Assembly: GCF_000317245.1 (NCBI RefSeq)
Contig: NZ_AJLJ01000069.1
Coordinates: 1-64,000 of the forward strand
Origin: Fischerella muscicola SAG 1427-1 = PCC 73103
GTDB lineage: Bacteria; Cyanobacteriota; Cyanobacteriia; Cyanobacteriales; Nostocaceae
Direction: 5' to 3'
DNA: 64,000 nucleotides
Under the pieces are notes generated by a model. It was not told where the DNA came from and did no database searches. It saw only the letters and a list, made by a program, of their open reading frames with translations. The position numbers were made by a program, and so were the translations under genes. Positions 44,026 through 51,892 of this stretch are shown one piece after another; position 1 is the stretch's first letter, and the number at the start of each line of letters is the position of its first letter.

Positions 44026-44808
44026 CTAACCTTCAGTTGCTGCTGTTTTGGAGGAAAACTGAATTCTCGGATCTGGCATAAACTGATATCGTAGATAATA
44101 CCCAGCCGCAACAAATAACACAATCAACAATGTACCAATACCTAAAGGGCTAGGAAGCCAGAAAACTGCTTCTATGTGATTGAGTTCGCCAGGATTAAGA
44201 TGCCATACTAGCTGATTGTTATTTTTTTCTGGTAAAGGAGCGTTTTCTGTTCTTTGAATACTTTTTGCTCCCCAAGGAGTCTTTAAGTTAAAGTCTAAAT
44301 TCAGAATAGAACCAGCATTTGCCAACACATTACCATCACTGGAAATTAAGGCGAGCGATCGCAAATCTAAATCATAAATCAAGTGGTTCCGCACCAATAG
44401 CAAAAAATTATTCTGATTTAGCAGTAAATTTGATTCTACTTTTGGTAATTGTGAGTCAGATTCACTGGTGACAGCTTTTTGATTAACAGTAGGGTGAAAA
44501 AATTGATTGAATTTTGTTTGCAATTCTTCACCATTACTGAAAGGAATTGTTACAATTACTTCTTCTTTAGAAGGTCGTCGTACTTTACCTTCTTCTTGAC
44601 GGGCGCGATGCTCTATACTGTTTAACCATTCATACACAGGTTCACCACTAAAGCTGGTAAGGCGTTCTCCCAACTTAATATGCTGTACCAACTCACCACT
44701 ATTAGAATTATCAAAACGTACCCCTACGTCATAATCCACGCAACCAGAAAGCAATAAAGTTGCTATCAGCACCAAGCAAATATATTTGAGCCGCGCTAAA
44801 TTTATCAC
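44026..44808 (-). CDS. DUF3153 lipoprotein
   Basis: A 260-residue cyanobacterial protein of unknown function. The signal peptide ends in a lipobox LLLSGC (Cys at about residue 22), so it is probably an outward-facing lipoprotein, and a second hydrophobic helix (IGTLLIVLFVAAGYYLRYQF) near the C-terminus anchors it again. DUF3153 features include CVDYDVGVRFDNSNSGELVQ and HIKLGERLTSFSG near the start and VWHLNPGELNHIEAVFWLPS before the final helix. The gene is preceded by a GGGCATTGG repeat block. Confidence 0.85.
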   Translation of the reverse strand: MINLARLKYICLVLIATLLLSGCVDYDVGVRFDNSNSGELVQHIKLGERLTSFSGEPVYEWLNSIEHRARQEEGKVRRPSKEEVIVTIPFSNGEELQTKFNQFFHPTVNQKAVTSESDSQLPKVESNLLLNQNNFLLLVRNHLIYDLDLRSLALISSDGNVLANAGSILNLDFNLKTPWGAKSIQRTENAPLPEKNNNQLVWHLNPGELNHIEAVFWLPSPLGIGTLLIVLFVAAGYYLRYQFMPDPRIQFSSKTAATEG

Positions 44809-44834
44809 TATAAAATCTCCTCAAACGTCAATAG

Positions 44835-44990
44835 TTATTGGGCATTGGGCATGGGGCATTGGGCATGGGGCATTGGGCATGGGGCATTGGGCATTGGGCA
44901 TTGGCATGGGGCATTGGGCATTGGTTATTCTCCCTGCACCCTGCTCCCTTGTCCCCCTTGTCCCCCTTGTCCCTGTTCCTTGTTCCCTGT
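44835..44990. repeat. GGGCATTGGGCATGG tandem tract
   Basis: About twelve GGGCATTG/GGGCATGG units (44835-44925) followed by a CTTGTCCCC run. It separates the DUF3153 gene from the TPR gene. The same family occurs at 24457-24535 and as single units at 31000 and 31940. Confidence 0.85.
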
Positions 44991-44993
44991 TCT

Positions 44994-45515
44994 CTAAAAA
45001 TTCAACCAGATTAAACTCAATAATGTTAGAGCGATCGCAATCAACGCCACCCAGATAAAGCGATTATCTTTAGTATTTACCTGGCTGAGGTCAACTAATT
45101 CTCGCTCAGGTGGCTTTTTAGATGCAGAAGAATTGTTAGGCTTGGCAGAAAAACTAATTTTACTTTCATTGTCAGCAATATTACTAAAATCAGGAATTTG
45201 AGTCATCCATTCTTGAGGACGTTGTAACCTGGGTGCTTTGAGAATGTATTGCAGTCGCCGTGCTTCTTTACTAGTTTCTGAATGGGGATGACGTTTGAGT
45301 TGTTCACACAGAGCGATCGCATCATCTGTACGCCCTGCTGCTTCATAAGCTGTCGCCAACCAAATTTGTACTTCACCACTCAGACGAGTATTACGAGCCA
45401 ACAAGGCGCTTGCTTTTTCTAGTTGTTCAATAGCTTCTCGGTATAGCCCACTCTCAAAGGCTACTCTTCCTTGCTGATAGCGATTTTTGGCAATTTCTAT
45501 ACTATCTGAACTCAC
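44994..45515 (-). CDS. TPR-containing membrane-tail protein
   Basis: A 173-residue protein of unknown function. Residues 8-88 form TPR-like helix pairs (GRVAFESGLYREAIEQLEKA, then VQIWLATAYEAAGRTDDAIA). A linker of about 55 residues follows, and the chain ends in one transmembrane helix (FIWVALIAIALTLLSLIWLNF), making it a tail-anchored protein with the TPR in the cytoplasm. Homologous architecture is common in cyanobacteria. It reads leftward, away from the CHAT gene by about 250 bp, and a heptad repeat lies between. Confidence 0.78.
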   Translation of the reverse strand: MSSDSIEIAKNRYQQGRVAFESGLYREAIEQLEKASALLARNTRLSGEVQIWLATAYEAAGRTDDAIALCEQLKRHPHSETSKEARRLQYILKAPRLQRPQEWMTQIPDFSNIADNESKISFSAKPNNSSASKKPPERELVDLSQVNTKDNRFIWVALIAIALTLLSLIWLNF

Positions 45516-45597
45516 GTTTTACTCACAAATTCAGCACTGCCTTCATTGTGCCAACGGTAGCAGCATTTGTGAAATCTTTTGGGCTAACCAGTCAACC

Positions 45598-45630
45598 GAT
45601 TTTGGATTTTAGATTTTAGATTTTGGATTG
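45598..45630. repeat. TTTTGGATT heptad repeat tract
   Basis: Tandem 7-bp units (TTTTGGA/TTTTAGA) ending GGATTGACTCC, between the TPR and CHAT-coiled-coil genes. They match the tracts at 15267, 15590 and 60853. Confidence 0.85.
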
Positions 45631-45764
45631 ACTCCACAGATTTTTCTGGATACTCGTAAGCTAATCGTCGCTCAGATCGTGTCCCTGCGTCTTTTTGAGG
45701 CTAAGGGTTTATACAACTTAAAAGCGCATTAGCTTATCACTAAGGAATAATTGGTCAAAAAATA

Positions 45765-46625
45765 TCAAAGTAAAGTTTGTTCAATCTCATCTAGTTGCTT
45801 GTTAAGACGTTCGAGTTGTGTTTCTTCGTCTTGAAGTTGCTGTTCTAATTGAAATTGAACTGTTGGATTCGTTTCTAACGTTAAAGCTTTTCTGATGCGC
45901 TTCAGCTTTTCATTCCTGAGATTCCATTCGTTTTCAAGATTATCTTTTTGCTCCTCTATTCGTCGTCTTTGGGCTGCACTTAAGCCTGTTGTGGATTTGA
46001 TCTGAGAACTCGGTGTTTCATTTGCAGAATCCTTGATAACTGAAGACTCTGGACTGGGTTGAATGTGCAGAACAGGTGTCAAATGTTCTGGTATGTTTTG
46101 TAGTCTGATTTCTACACAGCCGAACTTATAAGCTTGTTCTACCGTCCGTCCTGCTCCCAATGCTTTATAAAATCCGACAGCGAAAGCGATCGCAGCATGA
46201 TCGGGAATGGCTTTTTTCATTCCAATCACAAAGGGAATATGTTGAGCGATCGCTTCTGCTTGCACTTGGGAATAGCAAGCATTCAAGACTACACAATTTA
46301 CTTGATCGGCGACTAATTCAAATAATGCAGCCAAAGCATCAGGCTGTACAGTTTGAATTTTTCCTACTAAATCTTCCAAGCACAACTCACCTGTACTGAT
46401 TCCATGTCCAGAGAAATGCACAATCTGCGGCTCAACATCGAATATAGCCTGAGTAATATCCCCTGGACGCACTGATTCACGAGATTCTAAGATAAATCTA
46501 TCCCGCTCTTTGGCTAGTTGTAGCCGCTCACGAATATCCCGCAGTTCTTGTCCTAAGCGTAATCTAGAAGCATCACTCGGATCTGATGCGAGAAACAAAA
46601 TCTTGATTTGGCGATCGCTGTTCAT
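45765..46625 (-). CDS. CHAT protein with a C-terminal coiled coil
   Basis: A 286-residue cytoplasmic caspase-fold protein. The CHAT domain (about 8-190) opens with ILFLASDPSDASRLRLGQEL and has the His in IVHFSGHGISTG (about 72) and the Cys in CVVLNACYSQ (about 117), so the dyad is complete. The last 75 residues (SAAQRRRIEEQKDNLENEWN and ERLNKQLDEIEQTL) form a coiled coil resembling the effector-associated helical domains that couple CHAT and TIR effectors to STAND or receptor partners; that comparison is my inference. No partner is adjacent. It is divergent from metH, with 68 bp between the starts. Confidence 0.88.
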   Translation of the reverse strand: MNSDRQIKILFLASDPSDASRLRLGQELRDIRERLQLAKERDRFILESRESVRPGDITQAIFDVEPQIVHFSGHGISTGELCLEDLVGKIQTVQPDALAALFELVADQVNCVVLNACYSQVQAEAIAQHIPFVIGMKKAIPDHAAIAFAVGFYKALGAGRTVEQAYKFGCVEIRLQNIPEHLTPVLHIQPSPESSVIKDSANETPSSQIKSTTGLSAAQRRRIEEQKDNLENEWNLRNEKLKRIRKALTLETNPTVQFQLEQQLQDEETQLERLNKQLDEIEQTLL

Positions 46626-46693
46626 TTATACAACTGATTTCAGAATAATTGAGCGGTAAATTTTATATATACTTAAATACTCTATCTGCTGTT

Positions 46694-49600
46694 ATGACTC
46701 ATCCCTTTTTAGAACGCTTGCACAGTCCTGATCGTCCCGTGATTGTTTTTGACGGTGCGATGGGAACTAACTTACAAAGACAAAATCTCACTGCTGAAGA
46801 TTTCGGTGGTGCTGAATATGAAGGTTGTAATGAGTATCTAGTCCACACTAAACCTGAAGCTGTGGCGAAGGTTCACCGTGACTTCCTGGCTGCGGGTGCG
46901 GATGTGATTGAAACCGATACTTTTGGCGCTACACCTATAGTATTAGCAGAATATGACCTCGCTGACCAAACATACTACCTCAACAAAACCGCCGCAGAAC
47001 TAGCAAAGCGTGTCGCAGCAGAATTTTCTACACCAGAAAAACCCCGGTTTGTGGCTGGTTCAATGGGGCCGACAACCAAATTACCAACTTTGGGACATAT
47101 TGATTTTGACACCATGAAAGATAACTTTGCCCAACAAGCAGAAGCTTTGTGGGATGGTGGTGTCGATTTATTTATTGTCGAGACTTGTCAGGATGTGCTG
47201 CAAATTAAAGCGGCGTTGAATGGTATTGAAGAAGTCTTTGCTAAAAAAGGCGATCGCCGTCCTCTCATGGTTTCTGTAACAATGGAAACTATGGGGACGA
47301 TGTTAGTAGGTACGGAAATCAATGCCGTGCTAACTATTTTAGAACCTTATCCCATAGATATTCTTGGTCTGAACTGTGCTACAGGTCCAGACCTGATGAA
47401 GCCACATATCAAGTATCTTTCTGAACATTCGCCTTTCGTAGTTTCTTGTATTCCTAATGCTGGTTTACCAGAAAACGTTGGTGGACAAGCACACTACCGC
47501 TTGACACCAATGGAATTACGGATGTCATTGATGCATTTTGTTGAAGATTTAGGTGTCCAAGTAATTGGGGGTTGCTGTGGGACACGTCCAGATCATATTC
47601 AACAATTAGCAGAAATCACTAAAGAACTTAAGCCAAAAGTAAGAGAACCGCAGCTAGAACCAGCCGCAGCATCAATTTATAGCACTCAGCCTTACGAACA
47701 AGATAATTCTTTCTTAATTATCGGTGAACGGTTAAACGCCAGTGGTTCTAAAAAATGCCGTGAATTGCTGAACGCAGAAGACTGGGATGGACTGGTATCG
47801 ATGGCGAGGGCGCAAGTCAAAGAAGGCGCGCACATCCTGGATATCAACGTCGATTATGTGGGGCGTGATGGCGTGCGAGATATGCACGAATTGGTTTCTC
47901 GCATTGTCAACAATGTAACACTACCGTTGATGCTCGATTCCACAGAATGGGAAAAGATGGAGGCAGGTTTAAAAGTTGCTGGTGGTAAGTGTTTGTTGAA
48001 CTCCACTAACTACGAAGACGGCGAACCACGTTTTTTGAAAGTGTTGGAACTGGCAAAAAAATATGGTGCTGGTGTCGTTATTGGTACTATCGATGAAGAT
48101 GGGATGGCGCGGACTGCCGAAAAGAAATTCCAAATTGCTCAACGTGCCTACCGTCAAGCATTAGAATATGGTATCCCATGCCACGAGATATTTTTTGATA
48201 CACTTGCTCTACCAATTTCTACAGGGATTGCAGAAGACCGAGAAAATGCCAAGGCGACTATTGAAGCCATTCGGCGCATCCGCCAAGAATTGCCAGGTTG
48301 TCATATTGTTTTAGGTGTATCCAATATTTCTTTTGGTCTAAGTCCCGCCGCTAGGATAGTGCTAAATTCCATGTTTTTACATGAAGCGATCGCAGTAGGT
48401 ATGGATGCGGCAATTGTCAGTGCTAACAAAATTTTACCACTGTCGAAGATTGAAGAAAAACATCAACAAGTCTGTCGCCAGTTGATTTATGATGAGCGCA
48501 AATTTGAAGGTGATGTATGCCTGTATGATCCCTTAACAGAACTCACAAAGATGTTTGAAGGGGTGACGACAAAACGCGACAAAGGTGTTGATGAAAGTCT
48601 CCCCATTGAAGAACGTCTCAAGCGTCACGTGATTGATGGTGAACGTATCGGTTTAGATACAGCACTGGCTGAAGCGCTTAAGAAATATCCGGCTTTGGAT
48701 ATTATTAATATCTTTTTGCTGGATGGAATGAAGGTAGTAGGTGAGTTGTTTGGTTCTGGACAAATGCAGCTACCTTTTGTGTTACAGTCAGCTGAAACGA
48801 TGAAAGCGGCGGTGGCTTACCTAGAACCGTTCATGGAAAAATCAGAAGCTGGCGATAATGCCAAGGGTACATTTATTATTGCCACAGTCAAAGGTGATGT
48901 TCACGATATTGGTAAGAACCTGGTTGATATTATCTTGTCCAACAACGGTTATAGGGTGATTAACCTGGGAATTAAGCAGTCGGTGGAAAACATCATTGAA
49001 GCATACAATAAGCACAAAGCTGATTGTATTGCTATGAGTGGGTTGTTGGTGAAGTCCACTGCCTTCATGAAAGAAAATTTGCAGGTATTTAATGAAAAAG
49101 GAATTACTGTCCCTGTAATTTTGGGTGGTGCAGCGTTAACTCCCAAGTTTGTTGCTGAAGATTGCCAGAATACTTACAAAGGTAAGGTAGTGTATGGCAA
49201 AGATGCTTTTTCTGATTTGCATTTTATGGACAAATTAATGCCAGCAAAAGCATCTGGGAAGTGGGATGATCTGCAAGGATTTTTGGGTGAATTTGCCGAA
49301 GAAATATCTCAAAATGGACATAAGGAACCTGTAAAGGAAAAACCCAAAACAGAAAAAGCACCTGTTGAACCAACAGAAGTTGATACTAAGCGTTCAGAAG
49401 CGGTGGCGGTAGATATTCCCCGTCCCACACCACCTTTTTGGGGAAGTAAGTTATTAGAACCGAGTGATATTCCTTTAGAAGAAGTATTCTGGTATTTAGA
49501 TTTGCAAGCCTTGATTGCAGGACAATGGCAGTTCAGGAAGCCGAAGGATCAATCGAAGGAAGAATATCAGGCTTTTTTGGATGAGAAGGTGTATCCAATT

Positions 49601-50236
49601 TTGGAGGAGTGGAAGCAGCGAATTATTACAGAAAATTTGTTGCATCCGCAGGTGATTTATGGGTATTTTCCTTGTCAGTCTGAGGGGAATAGTTTGTATG
49701 TTTATGATTGGAACCACAGAGACGCAGAGGGCGCAGAGGTAAGATCAAGGTTTGAATTTCCCCGGCAAAAGTCGTTGAGAAGGCTGTGTATTGCTGATTT
49801 CTTTGCGCCGAAGGAGTCGGGGGTGATTGATGTGTTCCCGATGCAGGCGGTGACTGTGGGTGAAGTGGCGACGGAGTACGCACAGAAGTTATTTGCAGAT
49901 AATCAATACACAGATTATCTGTATTTTCACGGTTTAGCTGTACAGATGGCGGAAGCTTTGGCTGAGTGGACTCATGCACGGATTCGCCAAGAGTTGGGTT
50001 TTGCTGCTGAGGAACCAAATAATATTCGGGATATTTTGGCGCAAAGGTATCAAGGTTCAAGGTATAGTTTTGGCTACCCGGCGTGTCCGAATATTCAGGA
50101 TCAGTACAAGCAACTGGAATTGTTGGAGACTGAGCGGATTAATTTGCATATGGATGAAAGTGAGCAGTTGTATCCGGAGCAGTCTACAACGGCGATTATT
50201 TGTTACCACCCGGTAGCGAAGTATTTTAGTGCGTAA
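46694..50236 (+). CDS. metH: Cobalamin-dependent methionine synthase
   Basis: MetH moves a methyl group from methyl-tetrahydrofolate through cobalamin to homocysteine. About 1180 residues. The homocysteine domain has its zinc cysteines in [10 protein letters not shown]-type and [14 protein letters not shown] motifs. The folate domain shows [14 protein letters not shown] and [10 protein letters not shown]. The cobalamin domain has [20 protein letters not shown] (DxHxxG). The reactivation domain ends the chain ([18 protein letters not shown]). I use the ATG at 46694. Near residue 1008 the segment [12 protein letters not shown] is encoded by a CCACAGAGACGCAGAGG repeat (49712-49740) inserted in frame. 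Methionine supply links it to msrB next door. Confidence 0.96.
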   Translation: MTHPFLERLHSPDRPVIVFDGAMGTNLQRQNLTAEDFGGAEYEGCNEYLVHTKPEAVAKVHRDFLAAGADVIETDTFGATPIVLAEYDLADQTYYLNKTAAELAKRVAAEFSTPEKPRFVAGSMGPTTKLPTLGHIDFDTMKDNFAQQAEALWDGGVDLFIVETCQDVLQIKAALNGIEEVFAKKGDRRPLMVSVTMETMGTMLVGTEINAVLTILEPYPIDILGLNCATGPDLMKPHIKYLSEHSPFVVSCIPNAGLPENVGGQAHYRLTPMELRMSLMHFVEDLGVQVIGGCCGTRPDHIQQLAEITKELKPKVREPQLEPAAASIYSTQPYEQDNSFLIIGERLNASGSKKCRELLNAEDWDGLVSMARAQVKEGAHILDINVDYVGRDGVRDMHELVSRIVNNVTLPLMLDSTEWEKMEAGLKVAGGKCLLNSTNYEDGEPRFLKVLELAKKYGAGVVIGTIDEDGMARTAEKKFQIAQRAYRQALEYGIPCHEIFFDTLALPISTGIAEDRENAKATIEAIRRIRQELPGCHIVLGVSNISFGLSPAARIVLNSMFLHEAIAVGMDAAIVSANKILPLSKIEEKHQQVCRQLIYDERKFEGDVCLYDPLTELTKMFEGVTTKRDKGVDESLPIEERLKRHVIDGERIGLDTALAEALKKYPALDIINIFLLDGMKVVGELFGSGQMQLPFVLQSAETMKAAVAYLEPFMEKSEAGDNAKGTFIIATVKGDVHDIGKNLVDIILSNNGYRVINLGIKQSVENIIEAYNKHKADCIAMSGLLVKSTAFMKENLQVFNEKGITVPVILGGAALTPKFVAEDCQNTYKGKVVYGKDAFSDLHFMDKLMPAKASGKWDDLQGFLGEFAEEISQNGHKEPVKEKPKTEKAPVEPTEVDTKRSEAVAVDIPRPTPPFWGSKLLEPSDIPLEEVFWYLDLQALIAGQWQFRKPKDQSKEEYQAFLDEKVYPILEEWKQRIITENLLHPQVIYGYFPCQSEGNSLYVYDWNHRDAEGAEVRSRFEFPRQKSLRRLCIADFFAPKESGVIDVFPMQAVTVGEVATEYAQKLFADNQYTDYLYFHGLAVQMAEALAEWTHARIRQELGFAAEEPNNIRDILAQRYQGSRYSFGYPACPNIQDQYKQLELLETERINLHMDESEQLYPEQSTTAIICYHPVAKYFSA
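49712..49740. repeat. Dispersed repeat inside metH
   Basis: The sequence CCACAGAGACGCAGAGGGCG is a typical intergenic repeat of Nostocales and reads as HRDAEGA within MetH, before the conserved [16 protein letters not shown] motif. The reading frame is kept. Confidence 0.65.
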
Positions 50237-50414
50237 TCTCAGTTATCAGTTAACAGTTATCAGTTATTCTTTTGTACTGTTGACTGATTTAATTTAATTC
50301 TCAGCTTGTGTTCAGCTTCAGCCTTTATTGTGGAAATCGCGTGAGGGAATCTCTATCGAAGTGAGACGGTTTGCCTAATTGTTAAGTTAATAAAGCTTAA
50401 TAAAATATAAGAAG

Positions 50415-50921
50415 ATGAAAAGAAGAGTTCTTTTAGAAGCAGGTGCTGCGATCGCAGGGGCGCTGTGGTTATCAAATTATTTAACCAGGAGGGACGAAGT
50501 TATGACAACTTCTAACAGTGAAAAGTTTGAAGTTAATAAAACTGAGGAAGAATGGCGTAAAACTTTAACACCCGAACAGTTTCGTGTTCTACGTAAGCAC
50601 GGTACAGAACGGGCTGGGACAAGTCCACTAGATAAAAATTATGCTGATGGCACTTATGTATGTGCTGCTTGTGGACAGCCATTGTTTACATCAGAAACTA
50701 AGTTTAATAGCGGTACTGGCTGGCCAAGTTTTTACCAACCGATTGAAGGTGCAATTAGCACAACAGTAGACAGGTCATTTTTTATGACTAGGGTAGAGGT
50801 GCATTGTAGCCGTTGCGGTGGACATTTGGGTCATGTATTTGAAGATGGCCCTGCACCGACTGGACAGCGTTACTGTATGAATGGTGTAGCGATGGAGTTT
50901 AATCCAGAAGCAGAAGCATAA
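50415..50921 (+). CDS. msrB: Peptide-methionine (R)-S-oxide reductase
   Basis: MsrB reduces methionine-R-sulfoxide in oxidised proteins. The catalytic domain (about 37-165) has the zinc cysteines YVCAACGQP and EVHCSRCGGHLGHVF and the catalytic Cys in QRYCMNGVAMEF. The first 30 residues (MKRRVLLEAGAAIAGALWLS) form a basic, hydrophobic leader resembling a signal or membrane anchor, so the enzyme may act at the thylakoid or outside the cytoplasm. The alternative ATG giving MTTSNSEK at about residue 30 would produce a cytosolic form. It follows metH by about 180 bp. Confidence 0.93.
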   Translation: MKRRVLLEAGAAIAGALWLSNYLTRRDEVMTTSNSEKFEVNKTEEEWRKTLTPEQFRVLRKHGTERAGTSPLDKNYADGTYVCAACGQPLFTSETKFNSGTGWPSFYQPIEGAISTTVDRSFFMTRVEVHCSRCGGHLGHVFEDGPAPTGQRYCMNGVAMEFNPEAEA

Positions 50922-50962
50922 AATAAAAATTTGAAAAAAGAATGCGACAGATGAATTTTGTA

Positions 50963-50984
50963 GAGACGCGATAAATCGCGTCTC
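50963..50984. repeat. GACGCGAT palindrome copy after msrB
   Basis: GAGACGCGATAAATCGCGTC plus TC, an almost fully self-complementary 22-mer, about 40 bp after the msrB stop. It belongs to the dispersed family and might double as a terminator, although no U-tract follows directly. Confidence 0.8.
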
Positions 50985-51049
50985 ATATTCAGAATGTGTC
51001 GCAAAAATTTTTGAATCAATAATGGGTAATTGCGAATTGCGAATTGGTA

Positions 51050-51892
51050 TTACCCATTTAATCTATTTTCAATCGCTTGCAACAATGTCTCAAAGTTTGA
51101 TTCTAGATGAACATCCGACGTCAGAGCATTCATGTCTTTCAGTAAATTGGTGAGTTCAGCAAACGTCTTGCGAATTTCGGTATATAAGTCGAGTTCTTCT
51201 CGAAATCCCTGCAAATTAGCACCGCTTACTTCTTTCATCGCGTCATTTAATTCTTTAGTTCTATCTTCCCAATACTTAATATATTTAATTCTTGCAACCG
51301 ATTTATAAATTTGAGCATCTTCTAGAACTATCGGAAAAATTCGGTTGTAAAATTCTCCATATTTTGCAATTTCAACTAGTTCATACATGCAATTTTCAGA
51401 CTTCAAATATTGGTCGCTGATAATTAAAATCACACATTTACCGCGACTTAATCGCTGCATGAATTCTTGAAATTTTTGTTTGTAGCCAATCGCATTGGTA
51501 TCACGAATAATGTCGATGCCTTCGGCTTGAAATGCTTGCTCTATCTTTTTTACAAGAGGTTCACTTTGTTTATCTCGCCAAGTGTAAGAAATAAAAACTT
51601 CCTTTTGGTCGCTATTTTGTGGCTGATGCATTAATGATTTATTTCTGCTTTGCTCTAGTTCCCGTTGCAACGGAGTTACTTGCGAGTTAAGTTCCTGTGT
51701 GATATCAAAAGATTGTAAATTAACATCATCAATCAGACCGCGTACATCGACCATTTGACGACTTTTTCTACATTGAATTTGGTAAGCACGATCTTCTACA
51801 AACTCACGCAATTCGTTCAGAGGATAAGTATAGGGATTTTGACTCCCTTCACATTTTTTACAGTTGCAGGGAACAAGGGTTTGATATTGCAA
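51050..51892 (-). CDS. TIR-domain fragment of the ROCO gene
   Basis: This is the 3' part of the ROCO gene. It begins with the CxC-x2-C stretch (VPCNCKKCEG) that in related proteins follows COR, then NELREFVEDRAYQIQCRKSR with MVDVRGLIDDVN. The TIR domain (EVFISYTWRDKQSEPLVKKI, IDIIRDTNAIGYKQKFQEFM, VILIISDQYLKSENCMYELV) fills about 97-230. A Glu in ENCMYELVEI is at the place of the NADase catalytic Glu. The apparent start is a TTG in mid-domain with no ribosome-binding site, so it is not an independent gene. Confidence 0.8.
   Translation of the reverse strand: MQYQTLVPCNCKKCEGSQNPYTYPLNELREFVEDRAYQIQCRKSRQMVDVRGLIDDVNLQSFDITQELNSQVTPLQRELEQSRNKSLMHQPQNSDQKEVFISYTWRDKQSEPLVKKIEQAFQAEGIDIIRDTNAIGYKQKFQEFMQRLSRGKCVILIISDQYLKSENCMYELVEIAKYGEFYNRIFPIVLEDAQIYKSVARIKYIKYWEDRTKELNDAMKEVSGANLQGFREELDLYTEIRKTFAELTNLLKDMNALTSDVHLESNFETLLQAIENRLNG

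Noticed and set aside
51050-51892. TIR protein as an independent gene
   Set aside because: Its apparent start is a TTG inside the conserved COR-TIR linker, it lacks a ribosome-binding site, and the upstream frame supplies the missing N-terminal part after a one-base correction.
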